From the IMG/VR virus record IMGVR_UViG_3300046534_000295, positions 1-30,567 of that record: DNA of 30,567 bases, one strand, 5' to 3'. Below, in pieces: positions 14,197 to 23,142 of this stretch. The first letter of the stretch is position 1. Each line of letters starts with the position of its first letter. The position numbers and the translations under genes were made by a program. The notes under the pieces were generated by a model, which worked only from the letters and a program-made list of their open reading frames with translations, was not told the DNA's origin and searched no databases. Source of the DNA: a virus.

Positions 14197-15591
14197 CTAT
14201 CCATCGCCCAAATCAAGCCCCTCACCTGTCAGGTCGGGTGGTGCGCTTGCAATGGCGTCCATGTCCGCCTGCGTGTCTAAATCAGGGCTTAAGAACCCGC
14301 GCCGCTTGCGCTCGGCATAGTACGCCTCTTTGGACAACAGCCCCAAGTTAACGTCGGCCTGCATCACTTGCACTTCTTGCGCAGTCAACGGCACGATGCC
14401 AAAGTCTTTGTTCACCTCAACCGTGATATCCTGCTCTGGATCGCCCGCATAAAACGCCATCCACTCAAGCGCCTGTTCAAGCGCGTCTTTGAGGTTGTCC
14501 GCCATTTGTGACAGGGTGGATGTCTCCTTGGTTGAATCCAGCACCGCGCCGGTTGCCGTTTCATGGCTGGCCACAAGCAATTGCAAGCCAAGCGCCTGCA
14601 TCTGATACTGCAGGTCCTGCAGGTCTGTACGCCCCGCGCCGATTGCCGCGCCTGAGTGTTCAACCCATTCTAAGCTGGCCTCTGGGTTGATTGAAGTTAC
14701 CGCTTGGTTGGCGCTAATAATTAATGGCTCGTCGTCGCCACGTCCAGACGCGAACAGGATTGGCACGCGCGCAAAATGCAGGATGTGGCGTTGATCTGAC
14801 TGCGATTGCCAGTGCGCTATGTTAACATCGGCCAAATCCTCTAAGACAGGCTCGGCCATAAAGAAACCCGTGCGCTGTGCGTAAAACGGAATGACGGTAA
14901 TTTCTTCGGCGTTGGTCTGGTATTCGTCCACAACCAACCATTCGTCTTTGTCATTCTTGCGATAAATGCGAACCGATACCGCGTTGCCCTCACGCGTAAG
15001 CACGCGCACTTGGTCCACATTGATCTGCGTAAACTCGTCTTTAGGGTCGTTTTCAGTCACCGATTCCATAATGCGCAACATGGACAACGCCAGCACGTTG
15101 TTAAACTGCTCAGTCTTAAAACCAAGAATGTCCTCAACCTTTAGGTGAACCATATAAGGACGCAGGCCAAGCGATGCCGCAGCCGCGCGGGTTGTTTCGC
15201 CCTCACGTCGCGGCGCGTCAACCATGATGAACGATATTCCAGGCACAAACGCATCCTTAAACACGTCAGACGCAAACGCGCTTAGGTCTTGGCCCTGCAT
15301 GTTGATGTCTGTGGCAAAATCTTGCAGCCGCGTTGATCCGTTAACGATTGTGATCGGCTTGGTAAACACGCGGCCCGTCATATCCTTGACCGTCTTGCGC
15401 ATCCCGTTAAACAGCCACGATGAGTCCAGCCGCGCTTGATAGTCTAGGTCTAGCTCTGCCTTGAACTTTGGCAGGTACGTCTTGCCCGCCTCGCGCATGG
15501 TATCGGTCCCGCCCATAAGCGCGCGGCCCTTTGCAGCGGCCTCAACCATTTTTGCCATCGCTTTGGATTGCTTGTTTACTGTCTTTGACAT
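14197..15591 (-). CDS. Portal protein, DUF4055 family
   Basis: A 464-residue portal, forming the dodecameric ring through which DNA enters and leaves the head. Recognisable parts of DUF4055 include YLPKFKAELDLDYQARLDSS, LFNGMRKTVKDMTGRVFTKP, FVPGISFIMVDAP, RPYMVHLKVEDILGF, the Asp/His-rich HWQSQSDQRHILHFARVP and the helix LGLQLLVASHETATGA, with an acidic C-terminus. The ribosome site AAGGA lies seven bases before the ATG. The gene precedes the MuF-type minor head gene, as expected, but is separated from terL by about 5.5 kb of fibre genes. Confidence 0.9.
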   Translation of the reverse strand: MSKTVNKQSKAMAKMVEAAAKGRALMGGTDTMREAGKTYLPKFKAELDLDYQARLDSSWLFNGMRKTVKDMTGRVFTKPITIVNGSTRLQDFATDINMQGQDLSAFASDVFKDAFVPGISFIMVDAPRREGETTRAAAASLGLRPYMVHLKVEDILGFKTEQFNNVLALSMLRIMESVTENDPKDEFTQINVDQVRVLTREGNAVSVRIYRKNDKDEWLVVDEYQTNAEEITVIPFYAQRTGFFMAEPVLEDLADVNIAHWQSQSDQRHILHFARVPILFASGRGDDEPLIISANQAVTSINPEASLEWVEHSGAAIGAGRTDLQDLQYQMQALGLQLLVASHETATGAVLDSTKETSTLSQMADNLKDALEQALEWMAFYAGDPEQDITVEVNKDFGIVPLTAQEVQVMQADVNLGLLSKEAYYAERKRRGFLSPDLDTQADMDAIASAPPDLTGEGLDLGDG

Positions 15592-15624
15592 TTTTGTTTC
15601 CTTAGAAATGGCGGGCTGGTTGGA

Positions 15625-15900
15625 TTACTTTTCATTTACTTGAATGCTAACCGTGCGGTCGTCGATGCGTCCGTCTGCAGTCGTGATGCGGCACAGAATG
15701 TCGTATGACGCGCCTGCTGTACCGCCTGACAGCCATGCGTAAGCCTTGGCCCCGCTTATGGTTTGTGTCTCAAGGGTCAAGCCTGACGGCACTGTCCAAA
15801 CGATGCTGTCAATCGTGTCCCCCGTAGTAAGCCACGATGTCCAGTCTAGGAAATAATCCAGAACCGCATTAGGGTCTTTTACCGGCCAAGTCAGAGACAT
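15625..15900 (-). CDS. Fibre-tail adaptor protein, Gp80-like
   Basis: A 91-residue protein from the ATG at 15900-15898 with GGAG upstream; an open extension to 16032 overlaps the preceding gene and is not needed. The string MSLTWPVKDPNAVLDYFLDW, then TIDSIVWTVPSGLT, AYAWLSGGTAGASYDI and CRITTADGRIDDRTV is the typical small phage fibre-tail adaptor pattern, an Ig-like beta sandwich that attaches a fibre to the tail. It follows the repeat-fibre gene with a 19-base gap and precedes the portal gene. Confidence 0.82.
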   Translation of the reverse strand: MSLTWPVKDPNAVLDYFLDWTSWLTTGDTIDSIVWTVPSGLTLETQTISGAKAYAWLSGGTAGASYDILCRITTADGRIDDRTVSIQVNEK

Positions 15901-15919
15901 TTGATGCCCTCTCCGTAAT

Positions 15920-17116
15920 TTAAATATATGCGCCGCGCACTTCCGTAAGTACACCCGCGCCGTTTGTTCTGATAGCGACAGAAGCCCCGTTATTTCTAGT
16001 CGCGACGCCCGCGCCATTGGTGCGCGCTGCAATTGATACGCCGCGCAATTCGGCAGGAACTAAGGCTCCGAAATTAGAAAACCCGTTGTATTCGCCAACA
16101 AGTGTAATCGTTACGTCGCCCGCCGCTGACGTGTACGCCTCGCCCGTAAGCGCAAGGATTTGCGTAACCAAGATGTCAACACTGCCAACCGCGCTCGTTA
16201 TGCTGTCGCCAGTTAGCGGCAGGACATAGCCCGTGATTAGATCAAGCGTGCCTGCTGTTGATGTATATGCGGCCCCGTCTAGCCCAATGAGGTAAGACTG
16301 AACAAACGCAACATTGCCCGCCGTGCTGGTGTAGCTTGCCCCCGTTAGTGGAAGCAATTGCGTTATGGTAAAGTTTACGCTGCCCGCCGTGCTGGTGAAT
16401 GCCACAGTGGTGATTTCTGTGGCAAAGTCTAGGCCAAGCGTGCCGTTTGTGCTTGTGAATGCCGCGCCGGTAATTTCAAGGCTTGTGTCTGTGCTGAATA
16501 CGATTGCGCCAGCCGTTGACGTGAATGACTCGACTGTTAATGGCGAGGTGAAACTTGCGCTGATATCCCCTGCGGCTGATGTGAATGACACGCCTGCCAG
16601 GGGCGAAGAAAATGCAGATTCAAGCGAACCCGTCGTGCTAGTGAATGAATCGCCTGCAATCGGGGTTGTGATTTGCGCGACTAAAGAACCAACCGAACTG
16701 CTAAACGCGACAACGGACAGGGGCGACGTAAATGCAGTTTCCAGCGAACCGGCGGCACTTGTTAGGGCATCGCCAGTTAGATTTAGGACCGTAGAGCCAA
16801 CGAACGAAACCGCGCCGCCCGTGCTTGTGTACGCATTGCCAGCAATCGGCGTCGTGATCTGCGGGACAACGGAACCTGCAGTGCTGGTGAATGCCTCGGT
16901 AGACAATTCCAGCACGAAAGACCGCTCAACAGTGACGCTTCCAGCCGTTGACGTAAATGACGCGCCAGATAGGCCAATAGCAAAGGCCGCAACAATCGCG
17001 CCAGCCGTTGACGTGAATGACGCAGTTGTCATCGTGTCTGTGTACGTTGGCCCGCTCGGCGCGACATCAGTTGACGCGGCAAGAGCATTGGACGCTAGAG
17101 GTGAAAAGCCTAGCAT
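15920..17116 (-). CDS. Repeat-built fibre protein with 15 tandem 20/22-residue units
   Basis: A 398-residue protein. Residues 32 to about 345 consist of 15 tandem units, each starting with a variant of (A/E/D/V)(S/A)(F/Y)TSTAGSV and continuing for 10 or 12 residues, giving units of exactly 20 or 22. The two lengths differ by two residues, as expected for beta strands. After the repeats comes a different, roughly nine-residue repeat (GVSIAARTN, GAGVATRNN, GASVAIRTN, GAGVLTEVR). No Cys and little charge is present. The gene lies in the fibre block next to the Gp80-like adaptor, so an elongated beta-solenoid or trimeric fibre shaft is likely. No start-site motif stronger than a weak GGGTAAATC was seen. 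Confidence 0.75.
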   Translation of the reverse strand: MLGFSPLASNALAASTDVAPSGPTYTDTMTTASFTSTAGAIVAAFAIGLSGASFTSTAGSVTVERSFVLELSTEAFTSTAGSVVPQITTPIAGNAYTSTGGAVSFVGSTVLNLTGDALTSAAGSLETAFTSPLSVVAFSSSVGSLVAQITTPIAGDSFTSTTGSLESAFSSPLAGVSFTSAAGDISASFTSPLTVESFTSTAGAIVFSTDTSLEITGAAFTSTNGTLGLDFATEITTVAFTSTAGSVNFTITQLLPLTGASYTSTAGNVAFVQSYLIGLDGAAYTSTAGTLDLITGYVLPLTGDSITSAVGSVDILVTQILALTGEAYTSAAGDVTITLVGEYNGFSNFGALVPAELRGVSIAARTNGAGVATRNNGASVAIRTNGAGVLTEVRGAYI

Positions 17117-17147
17117 GATTTACCCAAATTTATCACCCTTAGTTTTT

Positions 17148-17903
17148 CTAAACAAACGCAGAACCGTTCCAACGCTTCAAGGGCTTTGTCTCGAATGCTG
17201 ATCCAGTCCAGACCTTGACGGGCTTTTGTACAAATGCTGATCCAGTCCAGGCACCGACAGTCCCACCACTTGCCGCCGCCGCCGATGGGATCACTACCGT
17301 GTACCAAGAAGACTCTTGGTCAGACGCGATTGTATAGGCTGACGGGTTTTCTGGTGACGACGTTACGTTTTTCTGGTCCGACCTGTTCCGAGATTTGCCG
17401 CCATTGTCGAAATCTGCTAGTTCAGAATACCCTGTCGGGACTACGGTGATGTTTTCACTGTCGCGCTGAATGTGTCCAATCATCGACAGTGTGTCGGTTG
17501 TCCATCCAAAAGAACGGCTTGGCGGGTCAGGGTTTGTTGTCTTGCTTGTACCACTACCAGCCGCAGAACCTAGTGGCGCAGTTGTCGGGTCCCACCCTGA
17601 TACGCGTGAAATTGCGCAAGTGCTTTCGTCAGCACCATCTAGCGAGAAGGCGAGGCTGGACCCCTCCGTCCCATCTGCTGGACGGTAAGCAATTATGACG
17701 TTGCCAGTATTGCCGCTGTCAGTCGCGTTTCGTGTTAACTCGGTCCAGCCCGATGTTGAAATGGACACAGGTGCGCCAGACCCGCGCCAACCGAATGATG
17801 CAATTAGAAGTTCATCCGTAACAATCCCAGCAGGGAGCGAGAAAGAGGGCGAGTCCCCGTTTCCCGTTGATGTTTCAGTTGCTTCAATTACTGGGAAAGC
17901 CAT
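17148..17903 (-). CDS. Tail-associated protein with C-terminal WTGSAF repeats
   Basis: A 251-residue protein. The first ~200 residues look like a jelly-roll or lectin-like virion domain (ATETSTGNGDSPSFSLPAG, LLIASFGWRGSGAPVSIS, GWTELTR, VIIAYRPADGTE, AISRVSGWDPTTAPLG). The last ~35 residues carry three copies of a W-(T/N)-G-S-A-F motif spaced by QKPVKV and ETKPLKR, a short repeat common at the end of phage tail proteins. AAGG lies eight bases before the ATG. It belongs to the fibre block between terL and portal; adhesion or a binding platform for other fibres is the likely role. Confidence 0.65.
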   Translation of the reverse strand: MAFPVIEATETSTGNGDSPSFSLPAGIVTDELLIASFGWRGSGAPVSISTSGWTELTRNATDSGNTGNVIIAYRPADGTEGSSLAFSLDGADESTCAISRVSGWDPTTAPLGSAAGSGTSKTTNPDPPSRSFGWTTDTLSMIGHIQRDSENITVVPTGYSELADFDNGGKSRNRSDQKNVTSSPENPSAYTIASDQESSWYTVVIPSAAAASGGTVGAWTGSAFVQKPVKVWTGSAFETKPLKRWNGSAFV

Positions 17904-17913
17904 GGGCTAGACC

Positions 17914-18222
17914 TTAGCTTGCAGCGATTGCGGCGTCACGTACAGCCAACGCACGATCACGCATGGCAATAAAGTCCGCCACGATCATATCAGTCTGTAC
18001 TTTCAGAGCTTGCCACGCAGCGTTGTCAGGGTATGCTACCGCCTGCGCGTTGATAAACTGAACGGCAGGGGTCCAAGCAGCGCCCATTGCTTCAAGTTTG
18101 GCATGGGCGATTGTGAGTGTTTCAATTGCTCGTCCAACATCAGCATCGTGTGCAGTGGCGTCTGTGACAATCTGCCCAATTGCTCGCTGGGCGGTGAGAA
18201 AGTTTTTCACTTCAATAGGCAT
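17914..18222 (-). CDS. Small helical protein of unknown function in the fibre block
   Basis: A 102-residue Ala-rich, probably all-helical protein (FLTAQRAIGQIVTDATAHD, AIETLTIAHAKLEAMGAAW, IAMRDRALAVRDAAIAAS). The ATG at 18222-18220 has AAGGA nine bases upstream; a TTG two codons earlier is a poorer start because it sits only three bases from that site. It lies between two fibre-type genes. Helical accessory proteins here may be fibre chaperones, but no family is recognised. Confidence 0.62.
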   Translation of the reverse strand: MPIEVKNFLTAQRAIGQIVTDATAHDADVGRAIETLTIAHAKLEAMGAAWTPAVQFINAQAVAYPDNAAWQALKVQTDMIVADFIAMRDRALAVRDAAIAAS

Positions 18223-18271
18223 AGTCAAGATTCCTTATGTTGGGTTAACGAATTAGCGTTTGTCGCTGTGA

Positions 18272-18490
18272 TCAGGAAGTATCCACCCACAAATCATTCA
18301 ATGTGGGCGAAGTTGGTTCTGTGGCTGAAATTGTTATTCGCAACGCCGCCGCCTTTACAAAGGCAGTTGTGGCAAGCTGCGTTGTATCCGTTCCCGCCGT
18401 TGCCGTTGGTCCAGACGGCACGCCAGTGAATGTTGGACCTGCTAACGTAGCAACGCCGTTTGGTGTGATTTTATCAGATAGGTTTGCCAT
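18272..18490 (-). CDS. Short tail-fibre repeat protein
   Basis: A 72-residue protein consisting of an N-terminal lead, the Phage_fiber_2-like unit ([29 protein letters not shown]) and a tail common in fibre proteins (SATEPTSPTLNDLWVDTS). It lacks any receptor-binding tip, so it is either a minimal linker subunit or what is left of a longer fibre. Its repeat is clearly related to that in the long fibre encoded just upstream (18499-20706), but the DNA differs at many third positions, so it is not a recent duplication. Confidence 0.68.
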   Translation of the reverse strand: MANLSDKITPNGVATLAGPTFTGVPSGPTATAGTDTTQLATTAFVKAAALRITISATEPTSPTLNDLWVDTS

Positions 18491-18498
18491 TGTTCACC

Positions 18499-20706
18499 TT
18501 AAAGCTTTGTAATCGAAATCATGCAACTGCCAGCCGGACCCACGACAGTACCAGACGCGGCTTCTCGCATGGTCTGCAATGTCACTTCTTGCCCACTCGT
18601 TACGGACATGAAACTAGTGGCTGCGGTTGACGATTCGTCGTTGTCGTTACTGTCGCGGATATAACCACCCGCGCCTTCAATTGGACTGCCAGTGCCAGCA
18701 ACAGCCGCACGAACCTTAACGTTAGTTCTTTGGGTTGAACTGTTGCTTTGCAGAATGTGAACTGTGACTTTAATTCGCCCAGTAAAGCCACACACAATTC
18801 CAGTCGCACCTGCCGTGAATCCAGTGTCCATGAAATCGCTAATGCCCGTTATTGCAACGTCTGTGAAACCAGTCGTGCCGTTTAGGTCCGATATCGCGCT
18901 GGTATTTCGCACCTGTGCAATGGCAGTTGAACCCCCTGCGGCAGCTTGCACAAAGGCCGTCGTTGCAAGCTGTGTCGTGTTCGTGCCAGACGTTGCCGTT
19001 GGTGCAGTAGGGACGCCCGTAAAATCTGGTGAAGCTAGGGTAGCAACATCGCCACCTTGGCCCCCAACTTGAGCCGTGATTTGCCACGTTGTCCCGTCAT
19101 AGATCAGGTCCACCGCAATGTTGCCAATGTTCATTACAAGGTCAGCAGCGTCCCCATCAATGGTTTCGCCATTGCGCGCCACCGTTAGATTGTTTGCGCT
19201 CCAGTCAGCCCCGTCTAGCAATTGAACGTAATCACCTGTTGAGGGTGACGCGGGAAGCGTTAACGTCCAGTCACCGCTTGATGTGTCCGCAATGATAGCA
19301 GATGGTGCCGTAGCTGTGTATGTGGTGGTTTTGCGAAGCCAAGTTGCCGCAGCCACGTCAAGGTTAACCTGCGCGGCACCAACATCTAGCAGGTCCGAAA
19401 GGTTGTTGCCCCTTAGCAAGCAACCAGCCAAGCCGCTAGAACTGCCGCCTTGCACGCCAATCGTGTATTCCCTAAACTCTGTTAGGGTTGTGCCGCCTGT
19501 GTTCGTTGCGGTTTCGCCAATGATCCACCATCCAAAGAAAGTCGCATTTCGCAGGCGTTCGTTTAGGACGTAATCTTCTATCAGCAAACCAGCGCGGGCC
19601 AAGACGATATTGGCGTAGTTGCCTTGACCATACTGAATGGCGAAGTTGCCGTTGCTGAATCGGTAGAGCCTATGCGCAACAAAGGTGCCAGAACCCAAGG
19701 CCGTAATGCTACCAGCGTTGTCCCAGAATTTGACAAGGTTCGTCTGGTCGCCAACAATCGCCGTTCGTGAAAGCAGGCTATAGGAGACATTTGCAGCAGC
19801 GTCTAGGGTTAGGAGGTTTGGGTTGTTTATATCACCCGTGCCGCCAAACTCCATGATAGTGCCAGCCGCCACATCAAAGCCTAAGTCCGCAGCCCTGCCT
19901 GTGATGGTTTGACCACCCTTGAATGGAACCCCTTGCTCTAGGAGTGCCCTAAAGAAGTCTCTCATACTGTTCGCGTAATGGCCGATGGGGTTTCCTAGGT
20001 TCTCAAAGCCAAGGATAGTTTCTGCAACCGTGTCCACCGAGATACGCATGGTGAACATCTTGCGCGACCAGTCTTGGCGGGTCGGAATGCTGATTTGCTG
20101 TTGCAGGTTTCCAGCGTTGTCAATGTAAACGTAGGTTGAGGGCGAGGACAAAGTTGCAACCGTGATGCCTGTTGCGCCCGCGTATGATATCGGAAAATAG
20201 CCCTCGTCGCTGTATATCTCACCATTGACTGCGGGCTGCGCAAAGGTCGTGCCACCCACTGAAACTGTGGAAACATATGTGCTTGTGAAACCCGTGCCAC
20301 GCGCCCGCAACAAAGCAGCGTCTACCTTCTCAGCATAGTCCTGCATGTCTGTAGCAACAGCAACAACAAGGCTTGTATCAACGAGTGATACGTTTGCCGC
20401 AGGCGGTAAGAAGTCGGCGGCGGTTGCGCCCACGAAAACAGTGGCGGACCCTGACAAGTTAATGGCAGAATCCGCGTTGCTGCTTTCGCTTACTGTGCGG
20501 GTGAGCGTTGTACCCGACGCGGTATAGGTCCCCGTGCCGATTTCAAAGGCAGTCGCCCCGTCCTCAATAACATAACGAACCACATTGCCGTCAATTACGC
20601 CTGCATCTGCAAACGTTTGAAAGCTATCCTCAGCCGCGCCAAGGGTAATGATCCCTGTACCCGTGGTTGCAGTGGCTACTTTGGCCCTATTGACTAGCAC
20701 TACCAT
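18499..20706 (-). CDS. Long tail fibre / receptor-binding protein
   Basis: A 735-residue virion protein. The first ~100 residues ([55 protein letters not shown]) form the N-terminal attachment module shared by many marine phage fibres. Residues about 105-480 are a central domain with long beta segments ([38 protein letters not shown]). Near 590-625 is the fibre repeat [19 protein letters not shown]. The last ~110 residues form a beta-rich tip ([34 protein letters not shown]). It starts one base after the stop of the upstream structural gene. Exact receptor is unknown. Confidence 0.8.
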   Translation of the reverse strand: MVVLVNRAKVATATTGTGIITLGAAEDSFQTFADAGVIDGNVVRYVIEDGATAFEIGTGTYTASGTTLTRTVSESSNADSAINLSGSATVFVGATAADFLPPAANVSLVDTSLVVAVATDMQDYAEKVDAALLRARGTGFTSTYVSTVSVGGTTFAQPAVNGEIYSDEGYFPISYAGATGITVATLSSPSTYVYIDNAGNLQQQISIPTRQDWSRKMFTMRISVDTVAETILGFENLGNPIGHYANSMRDFFRALLEQGVPFKGGQTITGRAADLGFDVAAGTIMEFGGTGDINNPNLLTLDAAANVSYSLLSRTAIVGDQTNLVKFWDNAGSITALGSGTFVAHRLYRFSNGNFAIQYGQGNYANIVLARAGLLIEDYVLNERLRNATFFGWWIIGETATNTGGTTLTEFREYTIGVQGGSSSGLAGCLLRGNNLSDLLDVGAAQVNLDVAAATWLRKTTTYTATAPSAIIADTSSGDWTLTLPASPSTGDYVQLLDGADWSANNLTVARNGETIDGDAADLVMNIGNIAVDLIYDGTTWQITAQVGGQGGDVATLASPDFTGVPTAPTATSGTNTTQLATTAFVQAAAGGSTAIAQVRNTSAISDLNGTTGFTDVAITGISDFMDTGFTAGATGIVCGFTGRIKVTVHILQSNSSTQRTNVKVRAAVAGTGSPIEGAGGYIRDSNDNDESSTAATSFMSVTSGQEVTLQTMREAASGTVVGPAGSCMISITKL

Positions 20707-21111
20707 TTAGGTGAACGTCAACGCAGAGCCGACAAAATCAAGCAACACGGATTCACCGTCTGCCAAGGTGACAGAACTGCCCCGATCTGCGAACGCAACG
20801 AGTGGATCGCCCGCCACTGTCTCATCATAGATAACGACGTAACGCCACGCAGCAACAGACCCGCCCGATGCGGTCAATGTAAGGTCTGCCAGGATAAGGT
20901 TAAGCGTGCCGGTCGTAACCGCGCTTGATGTGGTGGTCAGGACACGGCTAGATAGGTTCGCATAAGAGATTTGCGTTAGGTCTGCGATTACCGCGTCTGT
21001 TGCCGCCGTTGGTGCAACGTTCGTGAGCGCAATCGTAAATGTATCACTGCCCACGTTGGCGGCTTTCGTCGCATAGCCGATCCACTCCGCAAACTTTGTT
21101 AGTGCTGCCAT
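20707..21111 (-). CDS. Conserved beta-rich virion protein after terL
   Basis: A 134-residue protein with the pattern FAEWIGYATKAANVGSDTF, IALTNVAPTAATDAVIADL, TQISYANL, LTLTASGGSVAAWRYVVIYD and ADRGSSVTLADGESVLLDF. This set is widespread in marine and enteric siphophages and is annotated as a structural protein. It starts after a strong AGGAG site and ends directly at the start of the long fibre gene, so it may join the fibre to the particle. The exact place in the virion is not known to me. Confidence 0.72.
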   Translation of the reverse strand: MAALTKFAEWIGYATKAANVGSDTFTIALTNVAPTAATDAVIADLTQISYANLSSRVLTTTSSAVTTGTLNLILADLTLTASGGSVAAWRYVVIYDETVAGDPLVAFADRGSSVTLADGESVLLDFVGSALTFT

Positions 21112-21149
21112 TTTCCGTCTCCTGATTTATATTTTGATGCGTGCCGATG

Positions 21150-22454
21150 TTAGAAAGGCAAGGCTGTTGATGTCATTGTCGGCTTTACTACAGGCATTTC
21201 ATAAGCCAGCGGATAGCCGAAGGCGTCGTTTTGGTGGTCAAGTCCCGTTGTCTTTTCGGGTTCGCCTTGCTTGTTGTACGGCTGCTGTTCAAGGCATCGC
21301 GCTGTTTCAGGGCATGTGTCAGGGTTGACGAACACGCGGCCCCTCTGGAAGCCCATATTAACGGCCAACACGCGGTCTTTCACGCGAGGGTTGCTTGGCT
21401 TGGCCCTTATCGCATAGCCTGCCCCGCGTAGCAGTCCGATGTCTGACAGTGATGCGCCCTTGCTTGAGGTGTTCTTGCCGCTTGCGTCGGGGTAAATCGT
21501 GATGCTGTGGCCTGCGTATCGCTCGGCTAGTGTGTTAATCATTGACGGTGTATCAATCCCGCCCTTTATTTCGTCAACGCAGTGCCAGTCATTCTCGCGC
21601 AGAACAAACGCACACGCGGCCATGTTGCCGACGTTAAAGTCCATTCCCAGCTTGATCGGTTCGCCTGGTCGATCATCTTTAGGCCGGATCAATGTTTCGC
21701 GGCTGCGGTTGGTATGCCTGTCGAATGAGTTGTAAACCGTCCCCGATGTTAGGTTGGTGAACTCGCCCATGAGATACGCGCTGATTAGCTCGTCGGGGTA
21801 GGTGTCCTTTAGCGATTGGATGTAATCAGGCGGTAGGTACGTTTCGTTCTCATATGTGCTGGCCTGCACCATGCTGTAATCTTGTAGCCGCGTTTTGTCT
21901 CTGTCTGTTGTTGGCGGTCGCGCAAACGTGTCATAGACAAACTTAAAGCCCTCTGGCGTTGTTGTTACCCCGATGCTGTTTACAACGTTGGGAACAAGCA
22001 ATCTCATCCGCGCTGCAATCTTGCGCCATGCGTTCTTTGCCTTGTCCGTTGGCAGAACATCAATTTCGTCAACGTGCGCGCGGGCAATCTTAAAGCCAAT
22101 GATGCCGCTGGGGTCCTCCATTGATCTGCAGATGATTGTGCCGTAGCAGGATCGGCCCCTGTATAGTTCAACCTCTTTGTCGCCCGTCTTGATCTTGACG
22201 CGAAAGCCTAACTCGAACCCAACCTCATCCATCGTTGGCCAATAGGTGTCGCGGATGTCGCGGTATGTTGGCGCGAAGTAGCCTTGAACAACCTTGGGAT
22301 GCTTGGCTGCAAACAACCCCAGATCAAGCCCGCCCACAAACGTCTTGCCAGCACCAAACCCGCCAACGTAAGCGCGGAACTTGGTATCTAGCTCGTTTAG
22401 GTAAACGCCTTGCGGTGCGCTAAGTCTTATGTCGTGTGACACGAACGTCTCCAA
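21150..22454 (-). CDS. terL: Terminase large subunit
   Basis: A 434-residue packaging motor with ATPase and nuclease domains. Walker A is at residues 31-38 (GGFGAGKT), Walker B with the catalytic Glu at 123-130 (IARAHVDE), and the RNase H-like nuclease shows LGMDFNVGN, ITIYPDASG and LDHQNDAFGY as the three acidic sites. It pumps DNA into the procapsid and cuts the concatemer. The gene overlaps terS by 35 bases; the ATG at 22454 gives METFVSHD, and a GTG four codons later (22442) is a possible alternative. It is followed by fibre genes, not by the portal. Confidence 0.95.
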   Translation of the reverse strand: METFVSHDIRLSAPQGVYLNELDTKFRAYVGGFGAGKTFVGGLDLGLFAAKHPKVVQGYFAPTYRDIRDTYWPTMDEVGFELGFRVKIKTGDKEVELYRGRSCYGTIICRSMEDPSGIIGFKIARAHVDEIDVLPTDKAKNAWRKIAARMRLLVPNVVNSIGVTTTPEGFKFVYDTFARPPTTDRDKTRLQDYSMVQASTYENETYLPPDYIQSLKDTYPDELISAYLMGEFTNLTSGTVYNSFDRHTNRSRETLIRPKDDRPGEPIKLGMDFNVGNMAACAFVLRENDWHCVDEIKGGIDTPSMINTLAERYAGHSITIYPDASGKNTSSKGASLSDIGLLRGAGYAIRAKPSNPRVKDRVLAVNMGFQRGRVFVNPDTCPETARCLEQQPYNKQGEPEKTTGLDHQNDAFGYPLAYEMPVVKPTMTSTALPF

Positions 22455-22974
22455 CCGGCGCGGATGTAGTTAGGTTGATGGTGACTGACGGCGTGTCTCC
22501 GTCGTCACTGCCCGCCCCGTTAAACATGCCCAGATGCTTGCCGAGCTTTTCAAGTGCTGCCAGCTTATCAACCATCTTGATCTTAACGCCTTGCGCAGTC
22601 AATGACACCTCCGTAATAGCCGCCGCTGTTTCGTCGTCCATGTCCTCGCTTGGAACCATTTCAACAGGCCATTCAGCATTACCGTGTTCGTCGCGACCCT
22701 CTGGAACCGCGCCCCAACGAACGGCTTTGCGTATGTCATAAAACCCCAGCTTGGCAAGCTCTGCCATAACGCGGTCTTGTGTGATTTCGGTTCGGCCCGC
22801 GCGTTTATCTTGGGCCTTTGCAATCGCTTCAGCTATACTAGTTTTGCCTAGTAGCTGCGTTGCCTGCTTGTGGGCTGTTCTTTCGCTGTAGCCTGCCCGC
22901 TTGGCGGATTGTGTTGCGTTTAGGTCTATAAGGTATTCAGCGACAAACCGCGCCTGTTTTGGTGTTAGCGCCAT
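22420..22974 (-). CDS. terS: Terminase small subunit, Terminase_2-like
   Basis: A 184-residue protein that recognises the packaging site and activates TerL. The N-terminal DNA-binding part (LTPKQARFVAEYLIDLNAT, QSAKRAGYSERTAHKQATQ, LGKTSIAEAIAKAQDKR) is the usual Terminase_2 helix-turn-helix. The middle holds ELAKLGFYDIRKAVRWG, then an acidic segment, an oligomerisation helix (KMVDKLAALEKLGKHLGMF) and a flexible tail. GGCGGGAA lies before the ATG. The recognition site of such proteins commonly lies near their own gene, which makes the structured stretch about 0.8-1.0 kb upstream a candidate. Confidence 0.92.
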   Translation of the reverse strand: MALTPKQARFVAEYLIDLNATQSAKRAGYSERTAHKQATQLLGKTSIAEAIAKAQDKRAGRTEITQDRVMAELAKLGFYDIRKAVRWGAVPEGRDEHGNAEWPVEMVPSEDMDDETAAAITEVSLTAQGVKIKMVDKLAALEKLGKHLGMFNGAGSDDGDTPSVTINLTTSAPVGDVRVTRHKT

Positions 22975-23043
22975 AGGCTTCCCGCCTTTATGTTGTGAGT
23001 TTGGGCATCCCGCCCGTTGGTTGCGTCTCTCCCCTTGGGGTTA

Positions 23044-23056
23044 AGATGCTTAGAAT
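23044..23056 (-). repeat. Leader repeat, copy before terS
   Basis: The 13-mer ATTCTAAGCATCT (minus strand) occurs here 70 bases before the terS start and again at 23686-23674. Similarity continues downstream in both copies: (T)AACCC, a few bases, then CAAGGG. In copy 2 this CAAGGG is the ribosome site of the unknown gene; in this copy it is too far from terS for that. A shared operator or leader element is likely. Confidence 0.6.
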
Positions 23057-23071
23057 ACGCGCAATCAAGCA

Positions 23072-23139
23072 ACACGCCTTACGTGTCATCAAACGCAATT
23101 CTTCGCCTCAACAAATAGCAGGTTTTGCGGGCTAGTCAA
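23072..23139 (-). promoter_or_regulatory. Candidate promoter and palindrome before terS
   Basis: On the minus strand TTGACT (23139-23134), 16 bases, then TATTTG (23117-23112) form a possible sigma70-type promoter: a good -35 and a weak -10. Downstream of it lies ACACG-TAAGG-CGTGT (minus strand; 23086-23072), a 5-bp hairpin or operator, and then the leader repeat. The gap 22975-23142 holds no gene. Confidence 0.32.
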
Positions 23140-23142
23140 GCA

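Noticed and set aside
15980-17030. Tandem repeats resembling a repeat array such as CRISPR
   Set aside because: Units are in-frame protein repeats of 60 or 66 bases with varied third positions and no constant repeat with unique spacers.
16365-17201. Plus-strand open frame of 278 codons with internal repeats
   Set aside because: Its repeats are the complement of the repeats in the fibre gene on the minus strand; no independent gene features.
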